Assembly (NCBI RefSeq): GCF_003144195.1
Contig: NW_020290007.1
Span: 253,556-317,555, forward strand
Length of the DNA stretch: 64,000 nucleotides
Reading direction: 5' to 3'
Origin: Ceraceosorus guamensis
Taxonomy: Eukaryota > Basidiomycota > Exobasidiomycetes > Ceraceosorales > Ceraceosoraceae
In this document: positions 11,214 to 23,090 of the stretch, piece by piece
Layout of the letters: the number at the start of each line of letters is the position of its first letter
How positions within the stretch are numbered: the stretch's first letter is position 1
The notes under the pieces: model-generated
What the model was told of the DNA's origin: nothing
Database searches by the model: none
The model's input: the letters and a program-made list of their open reading frames with translations, nothing else
Program-made: the position numbers and the translations under genes

Positions 11214-13950
11214 ATGACGATCGAAGAGAAGCACGTTGTAGACATACCTGATCAGGGTCAGATCGCCCCTCGTCGTGTAGACCTGCGAGCCTACTCTGGG
11301 CACGCTTCGAGCACGTGTGTGGAGGGGAGCGTGTATGCATACCTTGGCATCCCATACGCTCAACCTCCCCTAGGCCATCTACGCTTCAGAAGGCCTCAAG
11401 GTCCCGCGCCATCCTGGAGGCAAGACTTGGGCCCCGCGCGGCAGAGCAAATGGCAGGCAGATCCAATGCAAACCGAAGGGCTGGGAACCTCAAAGATGAG
11501 ACCAGACATGCGATTCGATGAGGACTGTCTTTATCTCAACATTTGGACTCCTCAGCGCGCTGCATCTGGCTCAAAGCGACCCGTTCTAGTGAGTCGTAAA
11601 CACTCGGCGAGACAGCTCCGTGGTACTAGGCTCATTCGATAGACTTGTACCCTTGCATTCAGTTTCACATCTATGGCGGGGCTTTCGTCACGGGTGGCAG
11701 CTCCTTTCCAGGCTATGACGGAGCCAGACTTGCACACGAGGTGAGCTATCGCGTTGTCCGAAAGTATCCTGCACTCTTGTGCTGATTCAGTATGCTCCTC
11801 TGCGACTGTTCACAGACAGGATGCGTGGTAGTCAGCTGCAACTATCGCCTTGGAATCTTTGGCTTCCTTGGCTCGCGCGCATTGGCAGCGGAGGAGCCAG
11901 GCACCGGCTGCGGCAACTATGGTGAATGGTGTTCACGTGTCCTTGAAATCACATGAAGACGTTCAATACTGATTTGCGTGTGCCTTCTTCGCCTCGCATA
12001 GGATTTTGGGACTGCGTCGAAGCGCTCCAATGGACGCAGCGCAATATCCAGTTGTTTGGAGGTGACAAGTCAGAAGTAACGCTCATGGGGCAGTCTGCGG
12101 GCGCCATCATGCAGAGTAAGTCTTCAAGGAGGAATACCTTACCTTCTCTGGCGCTCACACGAGTCTAGTACCCGGAAAGGCTACCTCTTCCTCTCGGACG
12201 CCATACCGCAGTGTCTGTTCTCGCGAGTCATTCTCCAGTCTGGTGTTGCGGCGACGGTTCTACCGCGCACCTTGGCTTCTGCAGATGCCACGTTCCAAGC
12301 TCTGGCGGTTGCGACTGGTGCTAAAGCAACCGATTCAGACGAAGAGAAGATCGATGCCCTGCGAAACGCAGATGCAAATGATCTACTTGATACTAGTCTC
12401 AGTCTCCCGGCTCGAAGGCCGAGGACAGAGTACGATGTAGGCATCGACACGCCGGCCGATCGCGCACTCGTCAGTCCGCGAGACCTCAAGCTCAAGGCTT
12501 CCGGCTTATTTGGACCAGTGTGGGACGGTGTGGCGGTGCCTGAGGACTTTGCACAAAGGGCAATGACCAACTTGCCATCGTCAATTGAAAGTAGGAATGG
12601 CGCAAAGGGCATCATGCTTGGTTGTACCGTAGATGAGGTGAGCTGCTCTGTGGACATTGGCGATGTGCCTTGAGTGGAATGAGCAAAACTAATGGTGGCT
12701 TCTGCTCTCGTAACGTGTAGGGCACCATGTTTAACTTTCATGTGCGCAAGCGCGAGACGTTGCTCAAGCATGGTGAGACCTTTCGTCAGCAGTGGCTTTC
12801 GAACGCCGCTAATGGAACGTCCTATGACTTCCATCGTTGCTTCACCAAGCGAGCGGCTTTCACCCTTGGCTGTACCCCGAGCTGAGCGAGCTGTACGCAC
12901 TCGAGGCAGCCAAAGATGAAGAGACGTTCGCTGTTTGCTCAGACTAGTGAGCGATTAGACAGCTTCGCATGCTATTCGTTCCACTGCACGCTGATGACCC
13001 CTTTCTTGGCTCACATCAGCACCGGAGCTTCTCTGTTTCAAGGACCCATTCGCAGAGCCATGAAGGTGCTTGCACAGAGAAGGTTTCCGCCTGCGTACGG
13101 CTACGAATTCGCGCACTTGCCTTCGGATGGGTGCCTGAGAAGCTCGGTACAATCTGAAGCTGCGTTCAGTATTCTGCGCGAATTTGGCGTACTGTGAGCA
13201 GCCGTCAAAAGACTCGACACTAGGAGGTATTTGGGCTGACAGCATCTTGCATCGACGAACTCTTAGACACTGCGCTGAGTTGCCACTGTTGTGGGGTGAA
13301 ATAGTGAGGGTTCACGATCCGCAGTGACTTCGATCCGCGTGCGGCTGCATTTAGCTCACCGCATCGTCTCTAAACGATGCAGGTCGAGCCTCACTATACT
13401 GCCACGTCCGACTCTTATGGAGTCGAAGCGGACGCCCCCAAGCCAACGCACGCCACAGCTCTCGATGAGGACAGCGCGCCTGGCAAAGGCTTTACACCAG
13501 GTGAGCTGAAGAAGGGCCACGTCGCGTGCTTCCGCGAGCTGCTTGCTGACCAAGTTCGCGCTCAAAGCGGAACGAGCTCTTTCGTTGGAATTGATGCGAG
13601 CTGTCGGATCCTTTGCGCATGGCCAAAGACCTTGGCCCGCGTTATCGACGAGCACGGAGCCGCACTCGATCGAGCAGATTCCCATCAGGGTTTGGGGTCA
13701 TCGAGCCCAGCTGGGCGCCAATTCTCCACGAGCTGTTGCCGCCAATAGGGCAGACTCCGAAGCGGTCGATTGGGGAGACTTGCAGGGTAGAGACACCACG
13801 CTTGGTCAGACTTCACATTGGAAGGAGAGGGTTGGAGTGACCGCTGATGCACATGCCAAGTACAGATTTTGGGCCGAGCCCACGGAGGAAGGCTACTTTC
13901 ATCCCTTGCTGCAGTATTATGGCAGCTTCAAGCAGGGCTTTGAGGAATGA
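11214..13950 (+). CDS. Type-B carboxylesterase/lipase
   Basis: Eleven exons: 11214-11588, 11663-11740, 11816-11921, 12002-12115, 12180-12637, 12721-12772, 12850-12946, 13020-13193, 13267-13303, 13383-13500 and 13568-13950; 663 aa. This is the carboxylesterase/cholinesterase alpha/beta-hydrolase family. Motifs: [35 protein letters not shown] (oxyanion hole), [11 protein letters not shown], and nucleophile elbow GQSAG (Ser218). The acid is Glu377 in VDEGTMF, read across intron 5. The histidine is His486 in [12 protein letters not shown], read across intron 8. No signal peptide, so probably intracellular. All joins keep phase; the exon 4-5 acceptor (AAAG) and the exon 10-11 join were chosen to keep family motifs in frame. 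The C-terminal part contains [12 protein letters not shown], usual in fungal members. Substrate unknown. Confidence 0.88.
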
Positions 13951-14488
13951 GAATTGTTCAGCAGTCCGTAATGCACGACTCGCTGCCAAAAGTGGGCGAA
14001 GTCGATGCCCGGAACAACACGTGAAGGGTCACAGATAGCAGGTGAAGCCATTGCATGTGATTGAGCATCGGCGCAGAGCAGCGATGCAATGGTATCTGAA
14101 CATTTCAAACGGTGCAGAATGCGAGGGATGGCGGGTAAAGGCCGAGCAAAGAGATGGCGCGCTGCGCTTTTCCCGAAGAAGGTGCGCTGGCGATGTAGCG
14201 GAGAGATTATGGAATGAAGAGTGAAAGGGAATGAGTAATGCTCTGAGATGACAGCGTTTGCGGTAAGAATTGGGGCGCGCTTTGATTTCGGGGGGGGGGG
14301 GGAAAGGCGAAACATGGGCAAGGGCAAGGGGCGAAAAGGAGAGCGCAAAAGGTCCGTCGTGTTGCGGTGGGAGCTGCAATGTGTCAAAGGGGTGTAATGA
14401 TGTGCGGTGCTGCGAGGTATGGACAAGTGCGGGGTGAGATGCACGCACCCACTGAGCGCGTCGAGTGAGCCTCTGAAGGTGTTCAGAT
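13951..14488. other. Convergent gap with a 13-G run
   Basis: This lies between the 3' ends of the esterase and the MAGP-like gene. No gene is seen. A run of 13 G occurs at 14290-14302. Confidence 0.6.
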
Positions 14489-15779
14489 TTAGACGAGGAC
14501 GGCGCCTGCTGCCAAGGCGCCGACAGTGGCGATGAGCAGAACGCTGATTGCTGCGTTGGAGTTGGCTCCAGAGTTTCCACCGCTGGTGTTGGCGTTGGAG
14601 GTACCGCTGGTGGTGGGACGGTTGGGAGCAGCAGAAGGAACAGCACTGCTGCTGGGTCCGGTGGCGTTTGTGCTGGAGGTGGGAGATGCAGCAGCAGCGA
14701 ATTGGAGATCGTTGGAGAGAGATTGGAAGGTCTCGCAGTTGCTGCTGGATGGTGCGGGGTGCGCCTGGGGAGTGACGGGGTCACCTTGACGGAATGTGGA
14801 ACCGTCATATACACCCTGCACGAGACCCACGACTCCCTCGCAAGACTCCCATTCGTTGGGCTCGTACGAAGCTGGGATGTTCCACTGGCAACCCAAGACG
14901 TCGTAGATGTGCTGGCAGCGAGCTCCGGCATCGTTACCCCAGCAAGCACGGAAGCAGTACTGGTTCCAAGACATGAAGTTGGTCCATTCTTGAACGAAGA
15001 ATGGACGGCCATTCGTCGCAGGGTTGGCCGTGGTGAAGACGACACCACCGACTGGGTTGGAAAGATCGTCCATACCGTGACTGTCCATCTCACCACCGTC
15101 ATCACCTTCTGGGATGCCGAAAGAGGTGAAGTCACCGGTTCCGGTCACTTGAACATATCGGTCGGTCTGAACCCAGTGAACAGAGGTAAGGGTGCCGTCC
15201 GGAATGAGGCGCTGAGGTCGGCGCAGGGAGGGGTAGAAGTAGCGAGAGTCAGCGCCAGCTTCTGTAGGTGCTGATGCATGATTCATTCACCGTCCTCATT
15301 TACTCACAGTACCGTGGCTGGGCCTTGTGCAGAAGGCAACGGCTTCACGTTCGGTAGCACCGACGGTGCCTCCGTTGGGTGGGCCCCAGAGACAAAAGTC
15401 AGAGGCAGAGTTGAGCCAGGCAGTCTGGCACCTAGATTCTTGGTTCCAGGTATCAGATGGGCAAACGTTCCATCCGTATTGGTCGACATTGTTGCCCGAG
15501 CGGTTGCGTCCCATGTATTGATCAGGCATAGACTCCAAAGCTGCGAATAGGAACGAATTGAATTGGATGTGAGCTTCATGGACAGACGAGGTGACAAAAA
15601 TGAGGTCGCGACTCACTGTACTCTGGCTTGGGCGTCCAAGGTGTCCAGTCTCGTTGAGGCCGTCCACGGTTGGGTGCTTGTGCGGCTTCTGCATCACCGG
15701 TGGCGTTTTGTCTTGCCTGAGCGTTGACTGCTGCGGCATACGCCAAGATGGCGGCGAGGGACAGAGCAAAACGAGCCAT
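14489..15779 (-). CDS. GPI-anchored MAGP-like surface glycoprotein
   Basis: Exons 15779-15617, 15540-15308 and 15211-14489; 372 aa. It resembles the basidiomycete proteins annotated as macrofage activating glycoprotein. The start gives a signal peptide (MARFALSLAAILAYAAAVNA). Recognisable blocks are QYGWNVCPSDTWNQESRCQT, AFCTRPSHGT joined to RLIPDGTLTSVHWVQT, YVQVTGTGDFT, and WNQYCFRACWGNDAGARCQ followed by CQWNIP. A Ser/Thr/Asn-rich linker leads to a hydrophobic tail (SVLLIATVGALAAGAVLV) typical of GPI addition. Intron 2 was taken as 96 nt because this joins HGT directly to RLIP as in relatives. The molecular function is unknown; a cell-wall or surface location is inferred. Confidence 0.82.
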
Positions 15780-18700
15780 GGCGCAAGATTGGAGTGAAGT
15801 TGGTAGCCAAGAGGAGTACAAGCAGGTTGTGTAGGTAGTAGCAGAGGGTGACGCTAGGAAGAATTACCAGATAGGTGGCCTGGATGTCGATGGCCAAGCA
15901 GAGTAGGTGGTGAGGATGGTGAACGTAAGAATGATATGTGTACTCTCGGTCGTGTAACCTAAAAAAGGGAGCGTGGGTGAGTGGTTGCAGTGAAGAGCTA
16001 AGGGCGGGTAAGGGTGTATATGTGTGTGTATGTGTGGCAACGGTAAACGCCCCAATCTGCCGATCTGCAATTTGAGCCAAGCCCTCCTGGTGATTGGAAT
16101 CTTGATGCGAACGCCGAGCGCGAGAAGGAAGTCGCCGTGAGACGGTCTTGAAGCGGCGGATTAGGGTCCGTCTGCTTGAATGAAAAGAGGGGGAGAGCAA
16201 GAGAGGAGTGAGGTGGATTCGGACGGACGTTTGGAAAGACTACAGGGCCAAGCGATGCGGTGCGCTGGGAATAGGAGGAGAGAGCAAGCGTGCTTGCAGG
16301 AGCGGGGTAAAGAAGGGATGGATGGAGCAATTCATGTGGCTACATGCTCTCCCAACCAAGACTCAGGTCAGGGACCGACTCAGCTCGAGGCCGCAATGAT
16401 TCAAGCACTTGGGAACCGAGGTGTCCACGTTCAGAATAGCTCGCGTGAAGGCAGGTGGCGCGTGTTCGACTGACCTCAAGGCTCCTTCCTTCGCCTTTGT
16501 TTCGCTCAAGGCACGGCTTGCTGCACCGGGCATGGAAGGGGCTTCATTCGCTCATCTGCCTTCGGTGACATTCGTCTTACATTTGTCGTGCAGTATCATG
16601 ACTGCTCGAGTGAAGCCACTGCGGCATAACTTTAGGAGCTCTGCATCAGATTGAACATCAGCCAACGGATGCGAGAGGAAGCCGCGGTCCTTGGTGGGCA
16701 CAGAAAGCGTTCAGGCGCAGACCTGCTCCCAAGGGCTTTTGCGAGACGGCAATTGGCGACTGTGGGCAGAGACTCGCATCGCACCTCTGACCCTTCGAGT
16801 GTTCAGAGACCGACCGAGGTCGGGCCATGCGGCGGCGGCTCTGGTGATGGAAGAAGATAAAGCAGTGAAAGGCAAGCTAGGTCCGCATGGCCAAGCACCG
16901 CAGTGCACGGTGCGAAGCATCCAAAGGTGTGCCAAGACCCGCAAGAATGTAGCGGGAGTGGAATAGACTGACTGGCCTGCATGACGGCCTATGATCTCGC
17001 AGACGTGTTGGTCAGAGGGGGATGTACAGCGGTCGTCTCAGTGCGGTGTGGCATGCGCTCAGGTCAAGAGTCACGAGTCAAGGTCTGAGCGAGTATTGAA
17101 TCGAATGCTAGGAACGTGAACATACGCGCGCGGGCGCGCGCACCATGCATGTGCACCAGCACCTCCTCTGCTTTCGCTCCAACCCTACAGCCAACTTCTT
17201 GGCAATATGCAGCCAAGACTGGTCCAGACTCGCGGGACCCTTCTCTGCAGTCGCTTTAGGTTGTGAGCGTCCAGCGTCCTGCCCTTGCGGACACATGCTT
17301 ATGCTTTATCTGCAGCGGTCCAGAGTAATCAAATGAATTTGCTAGCTCTTCGATCCACCAGAGTCTTGAGTCGAGACGGGCGCGTCGTCGTTTGGCGGGC
17401 AGAAGGGTCGAGTCCATCATGAAGCGAGCGAGGCCCGCGGGCGGTCAAGCTGCTGATCGGACATCTACGAGCTGCCCAAGATCACGAGTCACGTGGTCTT
17501 ACCAGCAGCTGGTTGAGCGAGCCACGTGCGCCGGTTTGACATGCCTTTCCTGACCATGAATCACTTTGCTTCCAATTCCTCCAAAATCAATCACAACAAT
17601 CTTGAATGCAAGTCGATCAAAGTTCGCTTCAGTGTCCTCCCTCTGCGGCTCCGACCATCTCGAGAGCGCTTGGACCAAGATTGCACGGCCGTGTATGGTA
17701 GCCTGCTGGCAAACAGGCGACGACGCCCCTTGTCCATGCCATCCACCATCCAATGGCAGGAAGGGCATCTCTTCTGAGTAGGATGTCCCAAGACTGCATG
17801 TGTCGTGAAGAAATCAGGATGGCATGAGTCGCACAACAGGCTCCTCTGCGCTTTTGTGCTTGCATGATATTGGAGACTCCTCCTTTTCCGGATCGCAGGC
17901 TGCTCACGACGAATCATGGCGAAGCCGACACAGACGGACAAGCGCAGGCTGATCGAGTCAGCCTCAGATGTTGGGACCGCAAAGCTTTCGGAGGGTGATC
18001 CGAGCAATCCAATCAACCGTGGTCACTTCGAGTCCCGACCGCGCTGTCCTTGACGACCGACGATCACAACGCTGCACGAGCTGGTCGACGGGGGCGCTTC
18101 CGATGGCGCTTCCAATGAAAAGCCAGGTTGAGCTCTTCGGCATGCCGCCGACGCTCGTCATGCGGACAAGCGTTTCAGCAAGACCTCGAGGACCCCCACA
18201 CTCACAACACTCATCATGCAACCACATCCTCGTGACGTTCCTCTACAGCAGCCTTTCACAATCATCTCGATCCTGATCAAGAGGCACGCACCTCACTCAA
18301 CGCGGCTTCGTCACATGTGACTACTCGCTGACTGGAATTTGAGTCCCTCTTGCTGCCGGTTTGTCTGGATGCGAGCACAGACGAATAGCGCGCTACCAGT
18401 ACCTTTTACCGGCGCACCTCGACGCGCAACCGCGCGGCCAGCGGAGAGGCGCGTCTCCATCCAGCCGTGTGGGGTCCCCGCGTTGCTGAGAGCGTAGCTC
18501 TGTGCGGTACTCACACTCAGACTGTACAATCCACTCAAATGATCGGACGAAAAGCGTCGTCACTCGTGAGGCGAGATTTGGCAAAAGAATGCTGTTCACA
18601 CTTTCCATAGCAGAGTGTGTTCCAGACCTGCTCACGCTGCAGCAACGCACTCACCACTGTGACTCGGGCTAGCTCCGACTCACACCAGGAGATGCGCGCC

Positions 18701-19135
18701 GACGGGCCATCTCTTCTAGCGTCGGCAATCCTCGGAAATTTGCCGGCTTTCTTTCTTCGAGCCTTCAGACATCAAGTGTACGCTTGGGATCACTTCGTTT
18801 GGGTGCGCTACTGCGTCGCATTAGACTGCTCCCACCTTGTTCAATCATTTACGCAATGCGGAGCCCCGCACAGAGCTTTGTTCGAAGCAATTTTTGCGAC
18901 AGATGCGACAGTTGGGACCAATGGAACGACCTATGGCAACACGGCATTGGATGACGCACAATGGGAGGGTGGGCCCCTACCGCAACGAGGTGACTGAGGT
19001 GTCCATAAAAGGGGGCAATGAGCGCATCTGTGTGGTCTCTTTCAGTCTTTACTGAGAGACGAACCTTGCGCGCCAGCTCGTCTCACCTCGACTTGCACGG
19101 CATCGCTCGAAGACCAGTCCTAATCTCAAAGCATC
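15780..19135. promoter_or_regulatory. Long divergent intergenic region
   Basis: About 3.4 kb between the MAGP-like gene (-) and the DUF5695-like gene (+). I find no open frame with a recognisable domain and no believable splice chain. It holds ACTCGTGA-type strings at 17068-17080 (GAGTCACGAGTCA) and 17480-17496, and an alternating CG tract near 17125-17142. The last 130 bases carry a TATA-like box for the downstream gene. Confidence 0.55.
19005..19011 (+). promoter_or_regulatory. TATA-like box of the DUF5695-like gene
   Basis: ATAAAAG lies about 130 bases before the ATG at 19136, a usual distance once a short leader is allowed. It is assigned by position and match only. Confidence 0.4.
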
Positions 19136-22100
19136 ATGAAGGTTGTCGGTCCCCTCGCCGCTGTGGCGAGCCTGTGTGCCAGCGCGCTCGCACTCCCTCC
19201 CGACACTTTACACGCACGCCAAGGCACCACGGCCCCCTTTGCTTCCTCGCAGACTTTCACCAGTCCTCATGGAACGCTCAGCATCGCTGTCGACAAGGGC
19301 ACGGGTGTGCTCACCAGCTTCAAGTATGGACAGCAGAATGCCGCTTTTGAGTACCTTCCCGCTGATCCCAAAAGGACTGCCAATGGCTACAATGTATGTG
19401 ATCAGATTCGTGACCGATGCTGTCGGTGACTGCGCACACTCATATCTGATCGTGGCATTGTTTGCCTTCAGCACGTAGGTGATATTCAATTGCGAGTTCG
19501 CCCTTCCGGCGGATCGGCTCAGTGGTCCGACTTCTCTACCGCCGACGTCCGTCGCTCTGCAGTTGCTTCCAGCTCGTCCCAGACTTGCGCAGCATCGTCC
19601 TTTGTCTGCAACGACGTCACTCCTGCCTTTGCCTTTCCTTCATCAACACCGCTCTCTGTCTCTCGTAGCTGGGTCTGGACAGGAGCTGAGGCCAACAATG
19701 AGGCTTTGCAGGTTGTTTACCGTATCGTCAACAATGGCGACAAGCCTCTCGAATTCGGCGGACTGGCCTTCCCGCTTGCGTTCTCCAACAATTGGGAAGG
19801 GGCTAGTCAAGACGTCACTTGGGACACCAAGGTCATGTCCGACCCTGCTATCAATCTTGATCATGGCTACGTCCTGACGAATCGCCTTACAGGCACCGGC
19901 GCGGCCGTAGTGGTCTCATCTGGCTCCGATATCAAAGCGAAGGGTCAGTCGTAGCCCGTGTGCTCCCTTCCAATGTTGCCGCTCGCTGACCAGATCATGC
20001 TCGCACGCAGCTCCTTTGGAGTCGTATCGTATTCTGCCCACAACCGGCCCTCTTCGCGAAGTGACCCCGCCCTCTTTTGGCTTCGAGGGCATTTACAGCT
20101 GGGCCGTACACACTCTGGGCTTCCAGGCCTTGGACCAGCAAGCTGCGCGCAGCCTTGGTGTTCAGCGCGGGGCAGATTGGAACGTCCCAACTTCTTCGAC
20201 TCTGCAGCCGAAAGAAAGCCGCGACTTTTCCCTGCAATTCTTTGGCACGCCTGACGGAGCACGTGGAGTGGAAGCGGCGCTTAGAAGACGCAAAGTCGCC
20301 ACTCTTGTGGGCGTCCCTGGCTATGTCATTCCTCGCGCTTCGGAAGGCAAGCTCATCGTTGACTCCGACTCTGCGGTGACAGTAGACAAGATCGAGCCAG
20401 CAGGTGCACTGACATTGCAGCAGAGCGGAGCTAAGCAAGGTACCAAGACCGTCTTTCGCGTGACTCCCGGTGGTTCTACATTCGGCCGGGTCCGCGTGAC
20501 GCTACGCTTCGGAGATGGAACTTCAGCAACGGCTCACTACTTTGTACCAGCCTCGGTCCAGGACACTCTGTCCGCTCATGGCAAGCACTCGTTTAATCAG
20601 CAATGGCTCGACACCCAGCAAGACTTCTTCAACAGGACGCCAAGCGTGATCACCTGGGACAAGGCCGCGAACGGCGGTCAGGGAGGTCAAGTACTCGACG
20701 ATCAACGCGCATGGGTTGCTGGTCTCTCGGACGAAGGTGGTGCGGGTGCATACGTTAGCGCAAGTAGCAAAGAGCTCTTGCAGCCCGACGCCTCTGAGGT
20801 CGCCAAGTTGCAGAGGTTCGCCGAAGATACTCTTTGGGGTCATTTGCAGCACGACGAAAGCGAGCCGGACTTGACCGGTGCTACTCGCAAAAGCCTATTC
20901 TACTACGACCAAGCACTCGAAGGTCGTGGTGTGTACCAGCCGGGAGTGACGCACAGCGGTACTTGGGACGTCAAAGAGGCCACACGCCTCGATAGGACGT
21001 ACAATTATCCTCATCCCGCCGTCGTGTGGGTGACCCTGTACCGTCTGGGGCGGAATTACGCAGGCTTGCTGGCTGCGCAGCCGGGTTCCACTTGGCAGAC
21101 TTATTTGACTCGAGCTGCCCTGACCCTTCGCGCCATGATGAAGCATGCTGGGCTCAACGCTTACGCTCGATTCGGAATGATGGAGGGCACCTTTTTCGTC
21201 GAATTGCTCAACGACCTGAAGCGCGAAGGTCAGACCAATGCCACTTATGCAGATCTGCACAAAGAGCTCGAGGGCCTCATGAAACAGCGTGCAGATCTTT
21301 GGAATGGCGAAAGATATCCGTACGCCAGCGAGTTAGTACTGGAACTGGAACAACGCTGCCTTTTGGAAATGTCTCAATACTGATCCACAGAGCTCTTCAT
21401 CTTTCACAGATTCCCATGGGACTTTACTGGGCAGGAAGAAGTCCATGCTTGGCTGGACTACTTCAACTACACCGCCAAGGCTGATCAAACCGTCGAGACG
21501 GTTGTTGCCGGCATGTCAGCTCCCCCTCACTGGGCCTACAGTGGCATCGGACGGTGAGTGATGTGAGTGGCGAGAAGCTCAAGCGCTTCATACTAAAGCC
21601 ATTGCGATACCCTCACAGTTCATACTGGGACTCCTTGTATGGCGGTCGTCAGCCCCAGCGCATCGAGCGTCTGCAGCACCATTACAAGGGTTCGCTCAAT
21701 GCGCTGCCGCTCCTGAGCTATTTCCGCAAGAATCCTACGGAAGCTAATCTTTGGCTTCTGCGGTCTGCGTTTGGTGCGAGCACCGGAACCTTGTCGACCG
21801 TCGACCAGAGCGGGTGAGAGATTCTTGGGATTGTTGCGTCAGCCTGTCGGCGGTGTGGCTAAACCGTTCCTTGTCCTTGGTGCACCGCTAGCTTTGCGAG
21901 TATGGGAATGCACTCAAACCCGGATGCGCTGCAATTCGACACCTTGACTGGTGATGGAGGCATGTCCATGGCCGGCTACGCTCTCTCCTCAGCATGCTAC
22001 GTCGTCAATTCTCAGTCTCTCGGCGGATGGTCTGCCTTCGCCGGTACGCTCTCCCAGCAAGGTTCGCAGATCACTGTGAAGCCTACCGATGCAGCTCGTC

Positions 22101-22381
22101 AGCGACTGTTCATCGCCGCTACAGGGCTCTATGTTCAATTAGACTCTGGAAGGATCAACTCGGTGACGTTTGCCGCGAGCAATCCCAGAGACGTTCAAGT
22201 CACGTTCGACCAGGCCAATCAATACACTCCTAATGCCGGCATCCGCTTCGCACAGACCGCCAAGCCCCAAGGCGCCCCGAGCGGCTACATGATGCAGGCT
22301 GGCTTCAAGCAAGAACGGGATGCGTACGTCGTACCTCTCAAACAAGGCTCCACGACGACCATCAAGATCAGTGCTGCCTAG
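19136..22381 (+). CDS. Large secreted protein, DUF5695-like (putative glycosidase fold)
   Basis: Exons 19136-19393, 19472-19943, 20011-21331, 21410-21553, 21619-21813 and 21892-22381; 959 aa. A signal peptide (MKVVGPLAAVASLCASALAL) precedes a beta-rich half (FTSPHGTLSIAVDKGTG and WSDFSTADVRRSAV) and an alpha-rich half with EFPWDFTGQEEVHAWLDYF, HWAYSGIGRSYWD, HHYKGSLNALPLL and ASMGMHSNPDALQFDTLTG. From memory this matches the DUF5695 family of bacterial and fungal secreted proteins; that assignment is not certain. The layout of a beta-sandwich plus a helical, probably (alpha/alpha)6, domain recalls glycoside hydrolases, so a polysaccharide substrate is inferred. All five introns (56-78 nt) are phase-consistent; three of them split the C-terminal conserved block. 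Confidence 0.78.
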
Positions 22382-23090
22382 ACACTTGCCTCCAAGGAGC
22401 TTCCTGGCCACCCTGATCTGTCCTCCTCTGCACTATGTCACCTTGTCTTAACATTGCTCCTCCTTCTACAATGAGCGCTGCGTCATTGCATCTTTTGACA
22501 TTGCGTCTCTGACCTTCTGATGCACTATCTCACAGCTGCCCTGAGACTCAAGTCCGCGTTCTGTTGGTCTATTTCTCTCCTGCTCTTCCATGTATCTTCT
22601 CGTCCCTTCAGGCATAGACTTGAAGACGAACATCCCTCAAGTCGCTCTCCGCATTCATCTGAGCCTCCTAGGTGAAGCCCATCCTCTTGGAGGCATACGC
22701 GAATCAATCAAAGGTCAGGAATATCCCGCGTCGAAAATCTATTATTAAATCAGACTGTCTGACGATCAATCGAGAATTCAAATCAAACTCGAACGAGTAC
22801 CCTTTTTGTGTAGTTGCACGTGACTCATCGCGCATTGGGTCCAAGGTCCGCTCCGATGCGGAGTTTGGAGTCTTGAATTGTAGACAGCCAAGCCACGAAA
22901 GACTTCACGAATCTCGACGCTGAACCGATCTTCCACTCAGCACCTCGATCTGGACTTTCTGAGCCTCGCGCTACGTATTTTGACCTCCTCGCCGGTCAAA
23001 GTGGTGTTGCAGTCCTAAGCTATTCACGATTGTACTCAGATATACCGATTGCGCGCAGAGCTTTCGCGCTCAGGCCCTCCTTCAAGAGAA
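22382..23090. promoter_or_regulatory. Upstream region of the MetX-family gene
   Basis: About 0.7 kb without a gene. The first part is a pyrimidine-rich probable 3' UTR of the preceding gene. A composite CACGTG/TGACTCA site lies at 22817-22827. Confidence 0.6.
22817..22827 (+). promoter_or_regulatory. Overlapping CACGTG and TGACTCA sites
   Basis: CACGTGACTCA fuses an E-box (22817-22822) with an AP-1/Gcn4 palindrome (22821-22827), 264 bases before the MetX-family start. In yeasts Cbf1 binds CACGTG at sulfur genes and Gcn4 binds TGACTCA at amino-acid genes. The fit to a sulfur amino-acid gene is good; binding itself is not shown. Confidence 0.55.

Noticed and set aside
12181-12900. Long minus-strand open frame inside the carboxylesterase
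   Set aside because: It is a shadow of the plus-strand exons, which carry the catalytic motifs in phase.
9444-22381. A secretory or effector gene cluster (Kre9-like, MAGP-like, DUF5695-like)
   Set aside because: The genes are unrelated to each other, widely spaced and oriented differently, with an intracellular-type esterase between them. There is no sign of co-regulation.
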